Assembly: GCA_002256425.1 (NCBI GenBank)
Contig: NKIZ01000001.1
Span: forward strand, 2,825,001-2,889,000
Length of the DNA stretch: 64,000 nucleotides
Origin: Alphaproteobacteria bacterium PA2
GTDB lineage: Bacteria > Pseudomonadota > Alphaproteobacteria > Caulobacterales > Caulobacteraceae
Direction of reading: 5' to 3'
A model generated the notes under the pieces. The model made no database searches. It was not told where the DNA came from and worked only from the letters and a program-made list of their open reading frames with translations. A program made the position numbers and the translations under genes. Of this stretch, positions 47,427 to 56,150 are shown piece by piece (the first letter of the stretch is position 1; every line of letters begins with the position of its first letter).

Positions 47427-49220
47427 ATGAGACCTCCCATCCTCGCCCTCAAGGCCGTCCGCCTCGCCGACGGCCCGAAAATGCTGTTCGACGGCGTGGA
47501 GATCGGCCTCGAGAGCCGTGTTCGCGCCTGCCTGGTCGGGCGCAATGGCGCCGGCAAGACCACCCTGCTGAAGGTTCTGGCCGGAGAAATTGAGCCCGAT
47601 GACGGCGAGCGGGTGGTGACGCCCGGCACCCGGGTGGCCTTTGTTCCCCAGGAACCGATCATCACAGGCGAGACGGTCCTCGACTACGCCACGGCGGGCG
47701 GCGCCCAGGACTATGAGGCCGAAGCCATGCTCGACCTCTTCGCCATTCCGCCATCAAGGTCTGCCCAGGGTCTGTCGGGCGGCGAGATCCGCCGGGTGGC
47801 CCTGGCCCGCGCCCTGGCCGAGGATCCGGACGTCCTGTTGCTGGACGAGCCGACCAACCACCTGGACATCCTGGCCATCGAGACCCTCGAAGCCGAGCTG
47901 ACCAGGTCCAAGGCCGCCATCCTGATTGTCAGCCACGACCGCGCCTTCCTGGAGCGCACCACCGGTCGCTGTTTCTGGCTGGAACATCGCAAGGTCCGTG
48001 CACTGGACCGCGACTTCTCGGCCTTCGACGACTGGGTGGAAAAGATCCTCGCCGGTGAGGCCGAAGAGACCCGCCGCCTCGACAAGCAGCTGGAGCGCGA
48101 AGAGCATTGGCTGCAAAGGGGTGTCACTGGACGCCGGGCGCGAAATGAGGGCCGCCGACGCGCCCTGCTGGACCTGCGCAAGGTCCGCGCCGAGCGCCAG
48201 AAGGAAGTCCGCGGCGACATGAATATCGGCCTGGCCAGTTCAGGCCTGTCCGGCAAGCGGGTTGTCGAGGTCAAGGACCTGGCCAAGAGCTTCGGCGACC
48301 GCGTCCTGCTCAAGGGATTTTCCACCCGCATACTGCGCGGCGACCGGGTGGCGATTGTCGGCCCGAACGGCGCGGGCAAGACCACACTGGTCAAACTGCT
48401 GCTGGGGGATCTGACCCCGGATTCCGGGACGGTCCAGCTGGGGGCCAATCTCGACATCGCCTATATCGACCAGTCCCGTATCGCCCTGAAGCCGGACATG
48501 ATGCTTCGCGATGTCCTGACCCCGCTGGGCGGCGATCAGGTCATGGTGCGTGGTCAGCCCCGGCATGTGAACGCCTACGCCAAGGACTTCTTGTTCACCG
48601 AGTCCCAAATCCGCCAGCCGGTGAAGAGCCTGTCGGGCGGTGAGCGCAACCGACTGCTGCTGGCCCGCGCCCTGGCGACGCCGGCCAATCTTCTGGTCCT
48701 GGACGAGCCCACCAACGACCTGGACATGGACACCCTCGACCTGCTCGAGGACGTCCTGGCCGATTATGAGGGCACCCTGCTGCTGGTCAGTCACGACCGG
48801 GACTTCATTGACCGGCTGGCCACCTCGACCATCGCCCTGAGCGGCCGGGGCGAAGTTGCGGAGACCCCCGGCGGCTGGCAGGATTTCCTGTCGCAGAACC
48901 CCGACTTCTTCAAGGCCAAGGGTCCCCGGTCCGAACCGACGCGGGCTCCGCCTCCCAAGGCGCCGCCGCCAAAGGCCGCCAAGCTGTCCTACAAGGACCA
49001 GAGGCGACTGCAGGAACTGGACGCCCTGCTGGCGGACCTGCCCAAGAAGATTGCTGATCTCGAAGTCCAGCTTGCCGCGCCAAACCTTTACACCGCCAAG
49101 CCGGACCGCTTCGCCGCCCTGACCCGCGATCTGGAAACTGCCCAGTCAGCCCTGGCCGCCGCAGAAGAGGAATGGCTGATGCGGGAAGAGCAGAAAGAGG
49201 CCCTTGAAAAAGGGGCCTAG
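47427..49220 (+). CDS. uup: ABC-F ATPase Uup
   Basis: 597 residues. Two ABC domains: [28 protein letters not shown]; then [28 protein letters not shown]. The C-terminal region after about residue 515 has a Pro-rich linker and a coiled coil (YKDQRRLQELDALLADLPKKI...) typical of Uup, which binds DNA branch points and ribosomes and affects transposon excision in E. coli. It lacks membrane domains. It is 48 bases after the PBP gene and probably in the same transcript. Confidence 0.93.
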   Translation: MRPPILALKAVRLADGPKMLFDGVEIGLESRVRACLVGRNGAGKTTLLKVLAGEIEPDDGERVVTPGTRVAFVPQEPIITGETVLDYATAGGAQDYEAEAMLDLFAIPPSRSAQGLSGGEIRRVALARALAEDPDVLLLDEPTNHLDILAIETLEAELTRSKAAILIVSHDRAFLERTTGRCFWLEHRKVRALDRDFSAFDDWVEKILAGEAEETRRLDKQLEREEHWLQRGVTGRRARNEGRRRALLDLRKVRAERQKEVRGDMNIGLASSGLSGKRVVEVKDLAKSFGDRVLLKGFSTRILRGDRVAIVGPNGAGKTTLVKLLLGDLTPDSGTVQLGANLDIAYIDQSRIALKPDMMLRDVLTPLGGDQVMVRGQPRHVNAYAKDFLFTESQIRQPVKSLSGGERNRLLLARALATPANLLVLDEPTNDLDMDTLDLLEDVLADYEGTLLLVSHDRDFIDRLATSTIALSGRGEVAETPGGWQDFLSQNPDFFKAKGPRSEPTRAPPPKAPPPKAAKLSYKDQRRLQELDALLADLPKKIADLEVQLAAPNLYTAKPDRFAALTRDLETAQSALAAAEEEWLMREEQKEALEKGA

Positions 49221-49429
49221 AGGCCGTATCCGAGCGCCGAAAAGGCAGGAACCGCCAAATCAGTGAATTATTCAATAGACTGATTTTAATGAATTAATCG
49301 GATAATCCACCGGTTAGTCACAGGCTTTTCCACCGTATCCGGACGATCTGTCCACACCCCCCTCCAAACGACCTGTTGCGCAAAATCCGGATCGGCGTGA
49401 ACCTCACCTTGTCGAGAGGGACAACGGCG
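49221..49429. other. Gene-free stretch with AT-rich segment and DnaA-box-like sequences
   Basis: After uup the sequence becomes unusually AT-rich at 49265-49310 (several ATTAAT/ATTATTC words). It then shows four motifs resembling DnaA boxes with one or two mismatches (TAATCCACC, TTAGTCACA, TTTTCCACC, TGTCCACAC, between 49300 and 49360). I see no open frame with coding character. It may be a promoter for the RNA candidate downstream or a DnaA-binding locus; neither is shown. Confidence 0.35.
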
Positions 49430-49642
49430 CGGGCCAGACGGGAAACCGGAGGGAAAAGCGGGTTGGAGGCTCCCGGAACGGAAGGCGAAGGGGAAACCCG
49501 GAGCCGGAAACGACCGGAGGCACCGGGAAGACGGGGAAGCGCGGGGAAACCTGCGAAGACCTGACGATCGACCTTACGGCGCAGATCCCCCAACGGATCT
49601 GAGAGAGGGCGACGGCACGGGAAACCGTAGCGTCGCCCTCTT
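49430..49642 (+). ncRNA. Candidate structured RNA rich in GAAA tetraloop hairpins
   Basis: The plus strand is purine-rich, with GGGAAAC words. Hairpins with a GAAA tetraloop occur at 49439-49448 (CGG/CCG), 49490-49499 (GGG/CCC, itself enclosed by GGCTCC 49468-49473 and GGAGCC 49500-49505), 49540-49555 (6 bp with one G-U) and 49617-49628. The last caps an 11-bp perfect stem, 49604-49614 with 49631-49641. A 7-bp hairpin at 49582-49601 precedes it. GNRA loops appear on this strand only, so the plus strand is the likely RNA. I recognise no Rfam family; it may be a stand-alone RNA or a leader for the ABC importer that starts 116 bases later. A possible 62-codon frame from TTG 49376 is Arg/Gly/Glu-rich and probably not translated. 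Confidence 0.45.
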
Positions 49643-49757
49643 GCTATGTGGGACATGCCTCGACCTTGGCGATATTTCTCCAGGCCCATGCAAAACTGCT
49701 TCCCTCCCTTTGGGTTAGGGCACTAGAGATTCCTTCGACTCTGCGAGGGACTCCCCC

Positions 49758-50762
49758 ATGACCTTCATACGCACCCTGACCCTTGCGGCCCTGACAGCCC
49801 TGGTCTGCGCCTGCTCGCCCGCCCAGAAGTCGGCGACGCCAGCAGCCCAGACCCAGATCCGCTTCGCCACAGACTGGCGGGCCCAGGCTGAACAGGGCGG
49901 CTTCTATCAGGCGGTTGCGACGGGCGAGTACTCCAGGCGAGGTCTGGATGTGCGGATCGTCCAGGGCGGCCCCGGGGTGAATGTCCCGCAGCTTCTGGCG
50001 GCCGGCGCCGTCGAGGCGGGCATGGGCTCGAACAGCTTCATCGCGCTGAACATGGCCAATGAGGGCGTTCCGGTCCGCGCCGTGGCGGCCATGATGCAGA
50101 AGGACCCCCAGGTCCTGATCGCCCACCCCGATCAGGGCATTGAAAAGATCGAGGACCTCAAGGGGCATCCGATCCTGCTGTCGGACGCCTCGGTCAGCGC
50201 CTTCTGGGTCTGGCTCAAGTCCAAGTACGGCTTTGCGGACAGCCAGGTCCGCAAATACACCTTCAATTCGGCGCCCTTCCTGGCCGACAAGTCCGTGGCC
50301 CAGCAGGGCTATCTGACCAGCGAGCCCTACACCCTGGAAAAGGAAGCCAGGCTCAAGGCCAAGGTCTTCCTTCTGGCCGATAATGGCTATCCCAGCTACG
50401 CCACCATGATCCTGTTCCCGCAGAGCCGGATCGACCAGAATCCGGAGGCGGTGAAGGCCTTTGTCGAGGCCTCGGCGGCGGGCTGGAAATCCTACCTCTA
50501 TGGGGACGCCAAACCCGGCGACGCCCTGATCCTCAAGGACAATCCGGAAATGACCCAGGATATCCTGGACCAGGCCCGGGACAAGATGCGCACCTATGGC
50601 ATTGTCGACGGCGGCGACGCCAAGGCGGGCGGAATCGGCGTCATGACCGACGCCCGCTGGGCAGAGTTTGCGAAGATGTCGGTGGAACAGGGCGTCTATC
50701 CCAGGACCCTCGATGTCTCGAAGGCCTATACGCTCCAGTTCATCGCGCCTCCGGCAAAATAG
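49758..50762 (+). CDS. ABC transporter substrate-binding lipoprotein, NMT1/THI5-like (SsuA/TauA fold)
   Basis: 334 residues from ATG 49758 with GAGGGA upstream. The signal peptide ends at a lipobox-like VCAC, with Cys19 as the likely lipidated residue. The domain begins TQIRFATDWRAQAEQGGFYQAVATGEY and continues RGLDVRIVQGGPGVNVPQLLAAGAVEAGMG, the classic start of NMT1/THI5-like binding proteins. Members bind sulfonates, taurine, nitrate, riboflavin or pyrimidine precursors; the ligand here is unknown. The ATPase and permease genes follow directly, giving a complete importer. Confidence 0.9.
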   Translation: MTFIRTLTLAALTALVCACSPAQKSATPAAQTQIRFATDWRAQAEQGGFYQAVATGEYSRRGLDVRIVQGGPGVNVPQLLAAGAVEAGMGSNSFIALNMANEGVPVRAVAAMMQKDPQVLIAHPDQGIEKIEDLKGHPILLSDASVSAFWVWLKSKYGFADSQVRKYTFNSAPFLADKSVAQQGYLTSEPYTLEKEARLKAKVFLLADNGYPSYATMILFPQSRIDQNPEAVKAFVEASAAGWKSYLYGDAKPGDALILKDNPEMTQDILDQARDKMRTYGIVDGGDAKAGGIGVMTDARWAEFAKMSVEQGVYPRTLDVSKAYTLQFIAPPAK

Positions 50763-50774
50763 GCGCACGCGGAC

Positions 50775-51524
50775 ATGGCCCCCATTGTCGCCCTGGATCA
50801 GGTCGAGGTCGACTATCCCGGTCGGGGCCGGGCTCTCGGCCCGTTCAGCTTCACTGTCGCGCCCGGAGAGATCGTCGCCCTGGTAGGTCCCTCCGGCAGC
50901 GGCAAGTCCACCGCCCTGCGACTTCTGGCGGGCCTTGAGGGCCCCACCCGCGGCGTTCTGAGCCGCGACCTCGGGCGTGGCGAGACCAGCGTGGTCTTCC
51001 AGGCGCCGACCCTTGCCCCCTGGCTCAGCGCCCAGGCCAATGTCGCCCTGCCCCTCGAACTGTCAGGTGTTCCCAAGGCTGAGGCCTTCGCCCGCGCCGG
51101 GGCCGCCCTTGACCGGGTGGGCCTTGCAGGCGCCTGGGCGGCGCGCCCGGCCCAGCTTTCGGGCGGCATGGCCATGCGGGTTTCACTGGCCCGCGCCCTC
51201 GCCACAGGCCCGAAGCTGCTGCTGCTGGACGAGCCCTTTGCAGCCCTGGACGAAATCACCCGCCGGACCCTGGCTGATGATGTGCTGACCCTCTGGTCCC
51301 AGTCGCGTCCAGCGATCGTCTTCGTAACCCACAGTGTCGAGGAGGCCGCCTACATGGCCGCCCGCGTGGTGGTCCTTACCCGGGGCCCCGGCCGGATCGC
51401 CGGCGAAATCGCCATTCCCGGAGACCTGCCCCGGCCTGCCGCCTTCCGCGCCACCGCTGGCTTCAGGCAGGCGGCTGAAGACATTTCCGCCTGCCTGGCC
51501 AAGGGTTCGGAGGCGACCGCATGA
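50775..51524 (+). CDS. ABC transporter ATP-binding protein (SsuB/TauB/ThiZ type)
   Basis: 249 residues. Walker A GPSGSGKST, a Q-loop region in VVFQAPTLAPWLS, signature LSGGMAMRVSLARAL, Walker B LLLLDEPFAALDE, H-loop THSVEEA. It powers the importer with the binding protein 12 bases upstream and the permease, whose start overlaps this stop by 4 bases. The usual DxxL feature and C-terminal regulatory extension are absent. Confidence 0.92.
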   Translation: MAPIVALDQVEVDYPGRGRALGPFSFTVAPGEIVALVGPSGSGKSTALRLLAGLEGPTRGVLSRDLGRGETSVVFQAPTLAPWLSAQANVALPLELSGVPKAEAFARAGAALDRVGLAGAWAARPAQLSGGMAMRVSLARALATGPKLLLLDEPFAALDEITRRTLADDVLTLWSQSRPAIVFVTHSVEEAAYMAARVVVLTRGPGRIAGEIAIPGDLPRPAAFRATAGFRQAAEDISACLAKGSEATA

Positions 51525-52288
51525 ACCGCCTCGCCAACGCCCTGGCCCCCCTGGTCCTGCTCGGCCTGTTGCTGGCCATCTGGGAAGTCTCCTGCCGCGT
51601 CCTGAACGTGCCGGCCTATTTCCTGCCGACCCCCTCCGCTGTCGCCCTGGCCATCGCCCAGGACGCGCCAAGCCTCATCGCGGCGGCCTGGAACACCCTC
51701 TCCGTGGCCCTTCTGGCCCTTGTTCTGGCCAGCCTTCTGGCCCAGGCGGTGGCGATCATCATCGCGCTGAATCCCCTCCTGGAACGGGCCGTCCGTCCCC
51801 TGGCTTCAGTGCTGCAGGTGACGCCTGTTGTCGCCATCGCGCCCCTTGTGCTGATCTGGGCGGGCATTGACCATCCCGAGAGGGCGGTGATCGCCCTGGC
51901 CGTTCTGGTGGCCTTCTTCCCCATCTTCTCCGGGGCTGTCACAGGTCTGCATGCCGCGGATCCGGATCTTGAGAGGCTGTTTGATCTCTACCAGGCCGGC
52001 CAGATCCAGAGGGTTTTGAGGCTGAGGCTCCCTTCAGCGGTCCCCTTCCTCCTGGAGGGTCACAAGGTCGGAGCGGGGCTGGCCATCATAGGCGCTGTGG
52101 TGGCCGAGTTCTCCGCTGGTTCAGGCGGCATTCGCGGTCTGGCCTGGCGAATTCTGGACGCGGGGAACAAGCTGCAGACCGCACGCATGCTGGCGGCCCT
52201 GGTCGTACTTGGATTGATGGGCGTAGTGCTGCACGCCGCCCTGGACCGCCTGGAAAAGTCCGGCCTCAAGTGGTGGCGGGGCCGTTAG
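51521..52288 (+). CDS. ABC transporter permease (SsuC/TauC/ThiX type)
   Basis: 255 residues with about six membrane helices. The ATPase-coupling loop lies around ADPDLERLFDLYQAGQIQRVLRLRLPSAVPFLLEGHKVGAGLAIIGAVVAEF, containing the conserved EAA-type Gly. It forms a homodimeric channel with the ATPase encoded upstream. Last gene of the three-gene operon. Confidence 0.9.
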   Translation: MNRLANALAPLVLLGLLLAIWEVSCRVLNVPAYFLPTPSAVALAIAQDAPSLIAAAWNTLSVALLALVLASLLAQAVAIIIALNPLLERAVRPLASVLQVTPVVAIAPLVLIWAGIDHPERAVIALAVLVAFFPIFSGAVTGLHAADPDLERLFDLYQAGQIQRVLRLRLPSAVPFLLEGHKVGAGLAIIGAVVAEFSAGSGGIRGLAWRILDAGNKLQTARMLAALVVLGLMGVVLHAALDRLEKSGLKWWRGR

Positions 52289-52324
52289 GCGCCGGTTAAG
52301 CGATTATGCTTACTAAATCACAGC

Positions 52325-53503
52325 ATGAAGCCTCATGCCCTTGTCCTTGCCCTGTCCGCCATATCGGCTGCTTCGGCCACGGCCCAGACCATGGGCGACC
52401 GATACGGCTATGATCGCAATGCCTATGTCCCGCCATCAGCCTATGGCGCACCCTATGCTTCCCAGCAGGCGCAGCCTGCTGTCGGACGCACCCTGAACTG
52501 GTCCAACAAGTCGGCCTATGGCGCTCCGGCGCCAGCCTATGACAACCGTTACCAGCAGCAGAACTACAGTCCGGTCCAGTCCATGCCTGGCCAGTACACC
52601 CCAGGACAGTACGCGCCTGAGCAGTACGCGGCTCCGGCCCGGGACTATGGACAGGCGCCCTACGCACAGCCTCAACCCCTCCCGACGCCCCAGAGGCAGG
52701 CCTACGCTCCCCAGTACGCCCAGCCAGAGCGTCAGGCGCCGCCGTCCTACAGCCAGTCTGAAGTCAGTGGGCCTTATCAGCCCCAGACGCCCTATTACGA
52801 CCGGACTCCGCCATCCCAGGCGCCCCAGCGGCAGGCCATGGCGCCACAGTATTCACAACCCTATGAGCCACCGCCCCAGCAGGCGCCCCGCTATGGGCAG
52901 CCTCAAAGGCAGGTCCAGCCGACCTACATTCCGCAGCCTCAGTATTCCGAGCCTCAGTCGCCTCAGCGCCAGGCTTCTGCGCCTCAGTATGATCAGGCTC
53001 GACCGACCTACACCCAGCCGCCGCCCTACACTGAACCGCAGACGCCCCGGTTTGAGCCAACCACCTACATCCCGCCAAGCCGCGGCCCGACGACCTACAT
53101 TCCCGTTGAGCGCCCTGCCATGATCCGCTCTGCGGCGCCCGAGCGGAATGGCGCGCAGATCGAGATGTCCTCAGAATTGTCTGGCGGTCCTCCCCAGCCT
53201 CTTCGTGCTGCGCCCGAACAGACGCAGGCGCGGCCCATGGCGGCCCAGGTGACCCGCATCCCTGCCGGGCGGCCCGCCGCCCAGCCCGCACCGCCCATGC
53301 AGGTGGCCCAGGCCCAACTGCCTGAGCAGAAGAGCCAGGTTCACTATTATTCCCTGCACAGAGCCTATGGCCTGACCCCGGACACCATTCCCGCTCCTGA
53401 CCCCAACCAGAAAATGGTGTTGATCGGGCCCGGAGATTCCGGACAGGCGTCAAAGGACGGCTCCGGCAAGGATGATGACTCCGCCAGCGAAAAGCCCTTC
53501 TGA
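52325..53503 (+). CDS. Exported low-complexity Pro/Gln/Tyr-rich protein
   Basis: 392 residues. A signal peptide (MKPHALVLALSAISAASATA) is followed by about 270 residues built mainly of Pro, Gln, Tyr, Ala and Ser, with recurring words such as APQYxQP, PQRQA, PTYIP and TYIPP. The chain is likely disordered. The C-terminal 60 residues are less biased (VHYYSLHRAYGLTPDTIPAPDPNQKMVLIGPGD) and look like the conserved part, then a Ser/Asp/Lys tail. I do not recognise a family. Tyr- and Gln-rich disordered chains occur in envelope and adhesive proteins, but no role is proven. It ends 5 bases before a DUF2336 gene, so the two are likely co-transcribed. Confidence 0.8.
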   Translation: MKPHALVLALSAISAASATAQTMGDRYGYDRNAYVPPSAYGAPYASQQAQPAVGRTLNWSNKSAYGAPAPAYDNRYQQQNYSPVQSMPGQYTPGQYAPEQYAAPARDYGQAPYAQPQPLPTPQRQAYAPQYAQPERQAPPSYSQSEVSGPYQPQTPYYDRTPPSQAPQRQAMAPQYSQPYEPPPQQAPRYGQPQRQVQPTYIPQPQYSEPQSPQRQASAPQYDQARPTYTQPPPYTEPQTPRFEPTTYIPPSRGPTTYIPVERPAMIRSAAPERNGAQIEMSSELSGGPPQPLRAAPEQTQARPMAAQVTRIPAGRPAAQPAPPMQVAQAQLPEQKSQVHYYSLHRAYGLTPDTIPAPDPNQKMVLIGPGDSGQASKDGSGKDDDSASEKPF

Positions 53504-53508
53504 GCCCC

Positions 53509-54609
53509 ATGGAATCGACCAGCAAACTTCAAGATCTGATCGCCCTCGCCGGGGAATCCTCCAGCGAACGCCGGCGTGAGCTGCTGCGCGGCGTCACCGA
53601 TCTCTTCTTCACCAGCGAAGACGAGGCTGGCCCTGCCGCCCTGCCGCTTTTTGACGACGTCCTGAGCCAGCTGGCCGGTGAGATGGAAGTCGCCGTCCGG
53701 GCTGAGCTGGCCGAGCGCATGTCACGGGTTGAGGGCCCTCCCCATCGCCTGATCCGCAAACTGGCGTCTGATGAGTCACTGGAAGTGGCTGGGCCGGTTC
53801 TGCAGAACTCGCCCGCCCTGACCGAAACAGACCTCCTCGATGTGGCCCGGATTGCCGGCCAGGGTCACCTGCAGGCCATTTCCCGGCGGGCCGAGGTCTC
53901 CGAAGTCCTGTCCGATGTGATTGTCGCGCGAGGCGATGACACGACCCTGGGAACCCTGGTGTCCAATCCCGGCGCCCAGATGTCGCGGCAAGCCCAGGAG
54001 ATCGTGGTCGATCGCGCCCTGGCCAATCCAGACCTTCACTCGGCTGTGGTCAGTCGCAAGACCTTGCCGCCTGACCTGCTGAACGAAATGTACTTCGTGG
54101 TCGAGGCGAACCTTCGCGCCAAGATCATGGAGCGGAACTCCTCCATGGATCCTGCGGCGCTGGATGCAGCCCTGGCCCGGGGGCGTGAAAAGGTGGCTAC
54201 CCGCGACGGCGCCCTGCCGCCGGACTATGAAGGCGCAGACAAGGCCATCAAGGCCCTGCTCGCACGGGGCCCGATCGGTCCCTCTACCCTGGCTGGATTT
54301 CTCCGCAACCAGGAGACCACCAAGTTCCTCCTGGCCCTGGCGGCCTCGGCCAGCATCGACTTCGGGACCGCCCGCCGCATTCTGGAAAAGCGCGAGCTGG
54401 ACGCCCTGTCGATCGTCTGCAAGGCGGCCGGTTTTGACCGCTCACTGTTCCTGACCTTCGCCATCCTGATCCTGGACAAGGAAGACAACGCCATGGGCAA
54501 GGCCCGTTCCTATGGCGAACTCTATGAAGCCCTGCCCAAGGAAACCGCCGAACGCACCATCCGCTTCTGGCGCATGCGCCGGCAGAACGGCGACGTCCTG
54601 GCCGCCTGA
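53509..54609 (+). CDS. DUF2336 family protein
   Basis: 366 residues, helical throughout. The opening LQDLIALAGESSSERRRELLRGVTDLFF and the later TLVSNPGAQMSRQAQEIVVDRA fit DUF2336, a family almost confined to alphaproteobacteria and often several per genome. Residue spacing suggests HEAT-like repeats in the first 220 residues. No signal or membrane segment, so cytoplasmic. In Caulobacterales such proteins are uncharacterised or act as partners in signalling. It starts 5 bases after the Pro/Gln/Tyr-rich gene and ends adjacent to the convergent TPR-like gene. Confidence 0.85.
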   Translation: MESTSKLQDLIALAGESSSERRRELLRGVTDLFFTSEDEAGPAALPLFDDVLSQLAGEMEVAVRAELAERMSRVEGPPHRLIRKLASDESLEVAGPVLQNSPALTETDLLDVARIAGQGHLQAISRRAEVSEVLSDVIVARGDDTTLGTLVSNPGAQMSRQAQEIVVDRALANPDLHSAVVSRKTLPPDLLNEMYFVVEANLRAKIMERNSSMDPAALDAALARGREKVATRDGALPPDYEGADKAIKALLARGPIGPSTLAGFLRNQETTKFLLALAASASIDFGTARRILEKRELDALSIVCKAAGFDRSLFLTFAILILDKEDNAMGKARSYGELYEALPKETAERTIRFWRMRRQNGDVLAA

Positions 54610-56001
54610 TCAGGTCCTGGAAGGATTGGCCCTTGCCCGGGCTGAGTTGGACAGCCGCTCAAGGGCGTCGGAAGCTATGACGCTCAGCGACCGGAGTCCC
54701 TGCTCGGAGAAGACATCCAGAGCCGCAGACAGGGCCGTTGCGGCCGCAGCGCGTTCGCCCTTGTCCACCCCGGTAATGTCCATCCGGGCTTCATACAGGC
54801 GGGCGAGATTGACCTGCAGCAGGGCCCAGGCCGTGGGATTGCGGCCTGCGGCAAAGCCCAACAATTCCATGCGGAAGGCCGCCTCGGCGGCGTCCAGCAC
54901 GGTCAGATCGCCTGACAGCTCGGCCGAGCGTGAGAGGCAGACCGCGCGGTTCGAGGTTGCAAAGGCCCCCAAGGCCAGGGCCGGCACGGTCTTGAAGACG
55001 GTGTTGGCGCGATCGTAGCAGGTAACGGCCTGCTCGAAGGCCTGCTCGCTCGCCGTCGCCTCTCCAAGGGCTTGCAGGGCCTGAGCCAGGGCGGTCTGGA
55101 TCCGCGCCCAGTCCATGGGGCTCTGATCCTTCGAGAATTCCTTCAGCAGACCGGAGAGCAGGTTGACCCCGTCCAGCAGGCTTTCAGCCTGGCCGGTCAT
55201 TTCCCCCAGGAGGACAAGAGCCTGGCCCTTCAGCGAGGTCGCCCGGGCGTGGGTGACCGGCTCGTACTCCGCCTGAAGGACATCCAGGGCCAACTCAGCT
55301 TCGGTAAGGGCGTCCTGGAGGAGACCCTGATCGACCAGTCGTGCGCCCCACCCCAGCAGGAGTTCAGTCCGCACCATCCGGGCTTCGACGGCCAGAACCC
55401 GGGCGGCGCGCACCCGACGGGTCTGGGCGTTCAGCTCTGCAATGGGCTGGACAAAGCGGGCCGCTGCAATCCGCGCAGATTGGGCATCCTTGGGCGCCGG
55501 CCGCGTCAGGGCGTCCACAGCCAGAAGTCCGATGTCGGACAGGGCGCGGGCCAGGCCGCCACGGGTGGCCTGCGCGGCCTCACGGAAGGCGATTTCGGCG
55601 GCGGCGTTCAGGCCTTCATCACCGTAGAGTTCTGCACCGAGCATGGCGCAATAGGCCTGCTCGCAGCGGGCGCGGGCCCAGCCATCAGGCCGGCGACGAC
55701 GATCGAAGAGTTCCGCAGCGCCTTCGGCAGTGGCGGCGGCCTTGCGCAGGGCGACGGCGTCGCCACTGCGACGGGCGACTTCGCGCCAGGCGATGGCGGC
55801 TTCAAGTTTCCGCTGGGCGCGGTCCTTGGCGCTGATACGGCCAGCTGCCACATCGCAGGAGCGGGCTTCATTGTGGAGCAGGCGCAGGTCCAGCAGTTCG
55901 AGCAGGGACTGATCACCGCCCGTCAGGCCGTCACGGTGGGCACTGAAGGTGTCCACACCAAAGAAACGCCGAAGCTCGCGACCAAACTCAAACATCATCA
56001 T
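54610..56001 (-). CDS. TPR-like helical protein, probable CtrA target
   Basis: 463 residues. Three consecutive ATGs occur at the start; GGAG lies 3, 6 and 9 bases from them, so the third (55995) has the best spacing. The whole protein is repeating Ala/Leu/Arg helices of TPR character (for example KGQALVLLGEMTGQAESL, LAQALQALGEATASEQAFEQAV, RAVCLSRSAELSGDLTVLDAAEAAF). There is no catalytic motif or signal. A perfect CtrA box lies 86 bases upstream, with extra GTTAACC-type half-sites nearby, so expression is likely cell-cycle regulated. It converges directly on the DUF2336 gene. The exact family is not recognised. Confidence 0.8.
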   Translation of the reverse strand: MMMFEFGRELRRFFGVDTFSAHRDGLTGGDQSLLELLDLRLLHNEARSCDVAAGRISAKDRAQRKLEAAIAWREVARRSGDAVALRKAAATAEGAAELFDRRRRPDGWARARCEQAYCAMLGAELYGDEGLNAAAEIAFREAAQATRGGLARALSDIGLLAVDALTRPAPKDAQSARIAAARFVQPIAELNAQTRRVRAARVLAVEARMVRTELLLGWGARLVDQGLLQDALTEAELALDVLQAEYEPVTHARATSLKGQALVLLGEMTGQAESLLDGVNLLSGLLKEFSKDQSPMDWARIQTALAQALQALGEATASEQAFEQAVTCYDRANTVFKTVPALALGAFATSNRAVCLSRSAELSGDLTVLDAAEAAFRMELLGFAAGRNPTAWALLQVNLARLYEARMDITGVDKGERAAAATALSAALDVFSEQGLRSLSVIASDALERLSNSARARANPSRT

Positions 56002-56086
56002 CCACTCCGATGGCCCGGCCAGCGTCTCATCTCGGGACGCTGTCGACGGGTTCAGACTGGAACTAGCAAAGCGCCTGCCGAGACGC

Positions 56087-56101
56087 TTAACAAGTGGTTA
56101 A
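56087..56101 (-). promoter_or_regulatory. CtrA-binding site TTAA-N7-TTAA
   Basis: TTAA, CAAGTGG, TTAA on the plus strand, followed by C; on the minus strand it reads TTAACCACTTGTTAA, close to the full consensus TTAACCAT.... A further GTTAACCAT half-site is at about 56112-56120. The only gene in position to be controlled is the TPR-like gene starting at 56001. A CcrM-type GANTC (GATTC at 56137-56141) is also nearby. Confidence 0.75.
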
Positions 56102-56130
56102 CTGCTTGATTATGGTTAACGAATTACGAA

Positions 56131-56150
56131 TTTTCGGATTCAGCCGAAAA
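56131..56150 (-). terminator. Hairpin at the 3' end of rsuA
   Basis: TTTTCGG-N6-CCGAAAA, a perfect 7-bp stem overlapping the rsuA stop codon. A/T-rich base of the stem but no following T-run on the minus strand, so a weak terminator at best. Confidence 0.45.

Noticed and set aside
49376..49564. 62-codon Arg/Gly/Glu-rich frame from TTG
   Set aside because: No ribosome site, composition follows the purine-rich RNA-like sequence, and hairpins explain the region better.
49590..49642. TPP riboswitch before the NMT1/THI5-like importer
   Set aside because: A CTGAGA word is present, but the second conserved arm (GAACCTGAT...) is missing; the stretch folds instead as a long GAAA-capped stem. A guanidine (ykkC) riboswitch was also considered and its core motifs are absent.
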